Part shown: positions 63,692 to 64,000 of the stretch, piece after piece | Numbering within the stretch: position 1 is the first letter of the stretch | Layout of the letters: each line of letters opens with the position of its first letter | Assembly: GCF_027497995.1 (NCBI RefSeq) | Contig: NZ_JAODBT010000004.1 | Span: forward strand, 124,001 to 188,000 | DNA: 64,000 nucleotides | Direction: 5' to 3' | DNA from: Stenotrophomonas sp. Iso1 | GTDB lineage: Bacteria > Pseudomonadota > Gammaproteobacteria > Xanthomonadales > Xanthomonadaceae | The notes under the pieces: model-generated | The model's database searches: none | What the model was told of the DNA's origin: nothing | Seen by the model: the letters and a program-made list of their open reading frames with translations, nothing else | Translations under genes and position numbers: made by a program

Positions 63692-63748
63692 GGGCGAATC
63701 ATTCAAGCCGAATGCGCTTCAAGGTCCGGCATAATTCAGTCGTTGGGC
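63692..63748 (+). repeat. attC site 4
   Basis: R' GTTGGGC at 63742-63748 is a full GTTRRRY match. The body (ATTCAAGCCGAATGCGCTTC, then AAGGTCCGGCATAATTCAG) matches the common Xanthomonas-type attC body. R'' is degraded (around 63692-63698). Confidence 0.7.
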
Positions 63749-63766
63749 AACCAGGGAGAGATTGCC

Positions 63767-64000
63767 GTGGTCATACAAAAGGTCATCCTGGCGCTGTTGC
63801 TGTTTTCGCCATTTTTCGCCATCGCCGGGGACAACCCTGAGTTGCGTTCGATCAAGGAAGCAGATCAAGCGGACAGGCGCTCAGAGCCGACTTTGGACAC
63901 GTGGCGTGGTGTCATGCAGCGGGATAGCGAACGGCGCACTCGCGTGCTTGAGATTCTCAAGGATGGCCAGCTCAGTACTGCCTGGGATTACTACAATGCT
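63767..64000 (+). CDS. Cassette-encoded exported protein (3' part outside window)
   Basis: A GTG start at 63767 with GGGAGAG upstream gives a signal peptide (VIQKVILALLLFSPFFAIAG). Then follow SIKEADQADRRSEPTLDTWR and RVLEILKDGQLSTAWDYYNA, where the window ends. The mature part resembles DUF6624-type proteins (Asp/Arg-rich helices, then DYY), but the call is tentative because the C-terminus is missing. It starts 18 bp after the R' core of attC site 4, so another attC should lie just beyond the window. Confidence 0.7.
   Translation, partial: MVIQKVILALLLFSPFFAIAGDNPELRSIKEADQADRRSEPTLDTWRGVMQRDSERRTRVLEILKDGQLSTAWDYYNA

Noticed and set aside
1-64000. CRISPR arrays, rRNA, tRNA genes, prophage
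   Set aside because: No regularly spaced repeats, conserved rRNA stretches, clear cloverleafs or phage gene sets were seen; a tRNA scan could still find one I missed.

Overview
The window looks like a chromosome segment from a Xanthomonadaceae gammaproteobacterium (Stenotrophomonas or Xanthomonas type). The grounds are the high GC content, the oleABCD hydrocarbon genes, the cyclic-nucleotide/GGDEF pair of the type described in Xanthomonas campestris, ubiJ-ubiB, and an integron-cassette region with Xanthomonas-like attC sites. No rRNA, tRNA or CRISPR was recognised. The genus is inferred, not proven.

Layout. 1-2083: the start of an ExeM/NucH-type secreted nuclease (cut by the window edge) and a membrane cytochrome c. 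2232-7967: leucine catabolism (TetR regulator, isovaleryl-CoA dehydrogenase, both methylcrotonyl-CoA carboxylase subunits). 8011-13289: a putative modified-peptide (RiPP) locus with a SagB-like dehydrogenase, an NHLP/Nif11-like precursor, a class III nucleotidyl cyclase with TPRs, and a cNMP-binding GGDEF protein. 13412-17506: glyoxylate shunt (aceA, aceB) with a divergent LysR gene. 17788-23157: signal peptidase, two degenerate dehydroquinase-like proteins, a M3 peptidase, an acyltransferase and ArfB. 23236-30426: a tightly overlapping five-gene envelope/exopolysaccharide operon (HEAT protein, GT2 synthase, TPR/YaiO barrel, LTA-synthase-like enzyme, TIM-barrel hydrolase-like protein). 30733-36420: DUF2059 protein, ubiJ-ubiB-truC, ddl, DUF1328 protein. 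36609-42985: oleABCD olefin biosynthesis, interrupted by a PLD-like gene and a YkgJ gene. 43171-47969: a lipoprotein, a M16 peptidase, a small exported repeat protein and trmL. 48209-59928: an unassigned CoA-dependent catabolic locus (CaiB/BaiF, amidase, PaaK-like ligase, two MmgE/PrpD proteins, acetyl-CoA hydrolase family, GntR, 63-aa protein, FAD dehydrogenase, LysR).

60224-64000 is an array of integron gene cassettes, all reading rightward, separated by attC-like sites. No integrase gene is visible at its left border. An IS1111-type insertion sequence (60474-61994) sits inside one attC site. The noncoding tail of that IS can fold into a stem-loop carrying two short segments that match the two flanks of its own insertion site on opposite strands, as expected of a bridge/seekRNA target-recognition loop.

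The points most worth follow-up are the IS/seekRNA/attC arrangement, the peptide-modification locus coupled to cyclic-nucleotide signalling, the envelope polysaccharide operon, and the unassigned catabolic locus.
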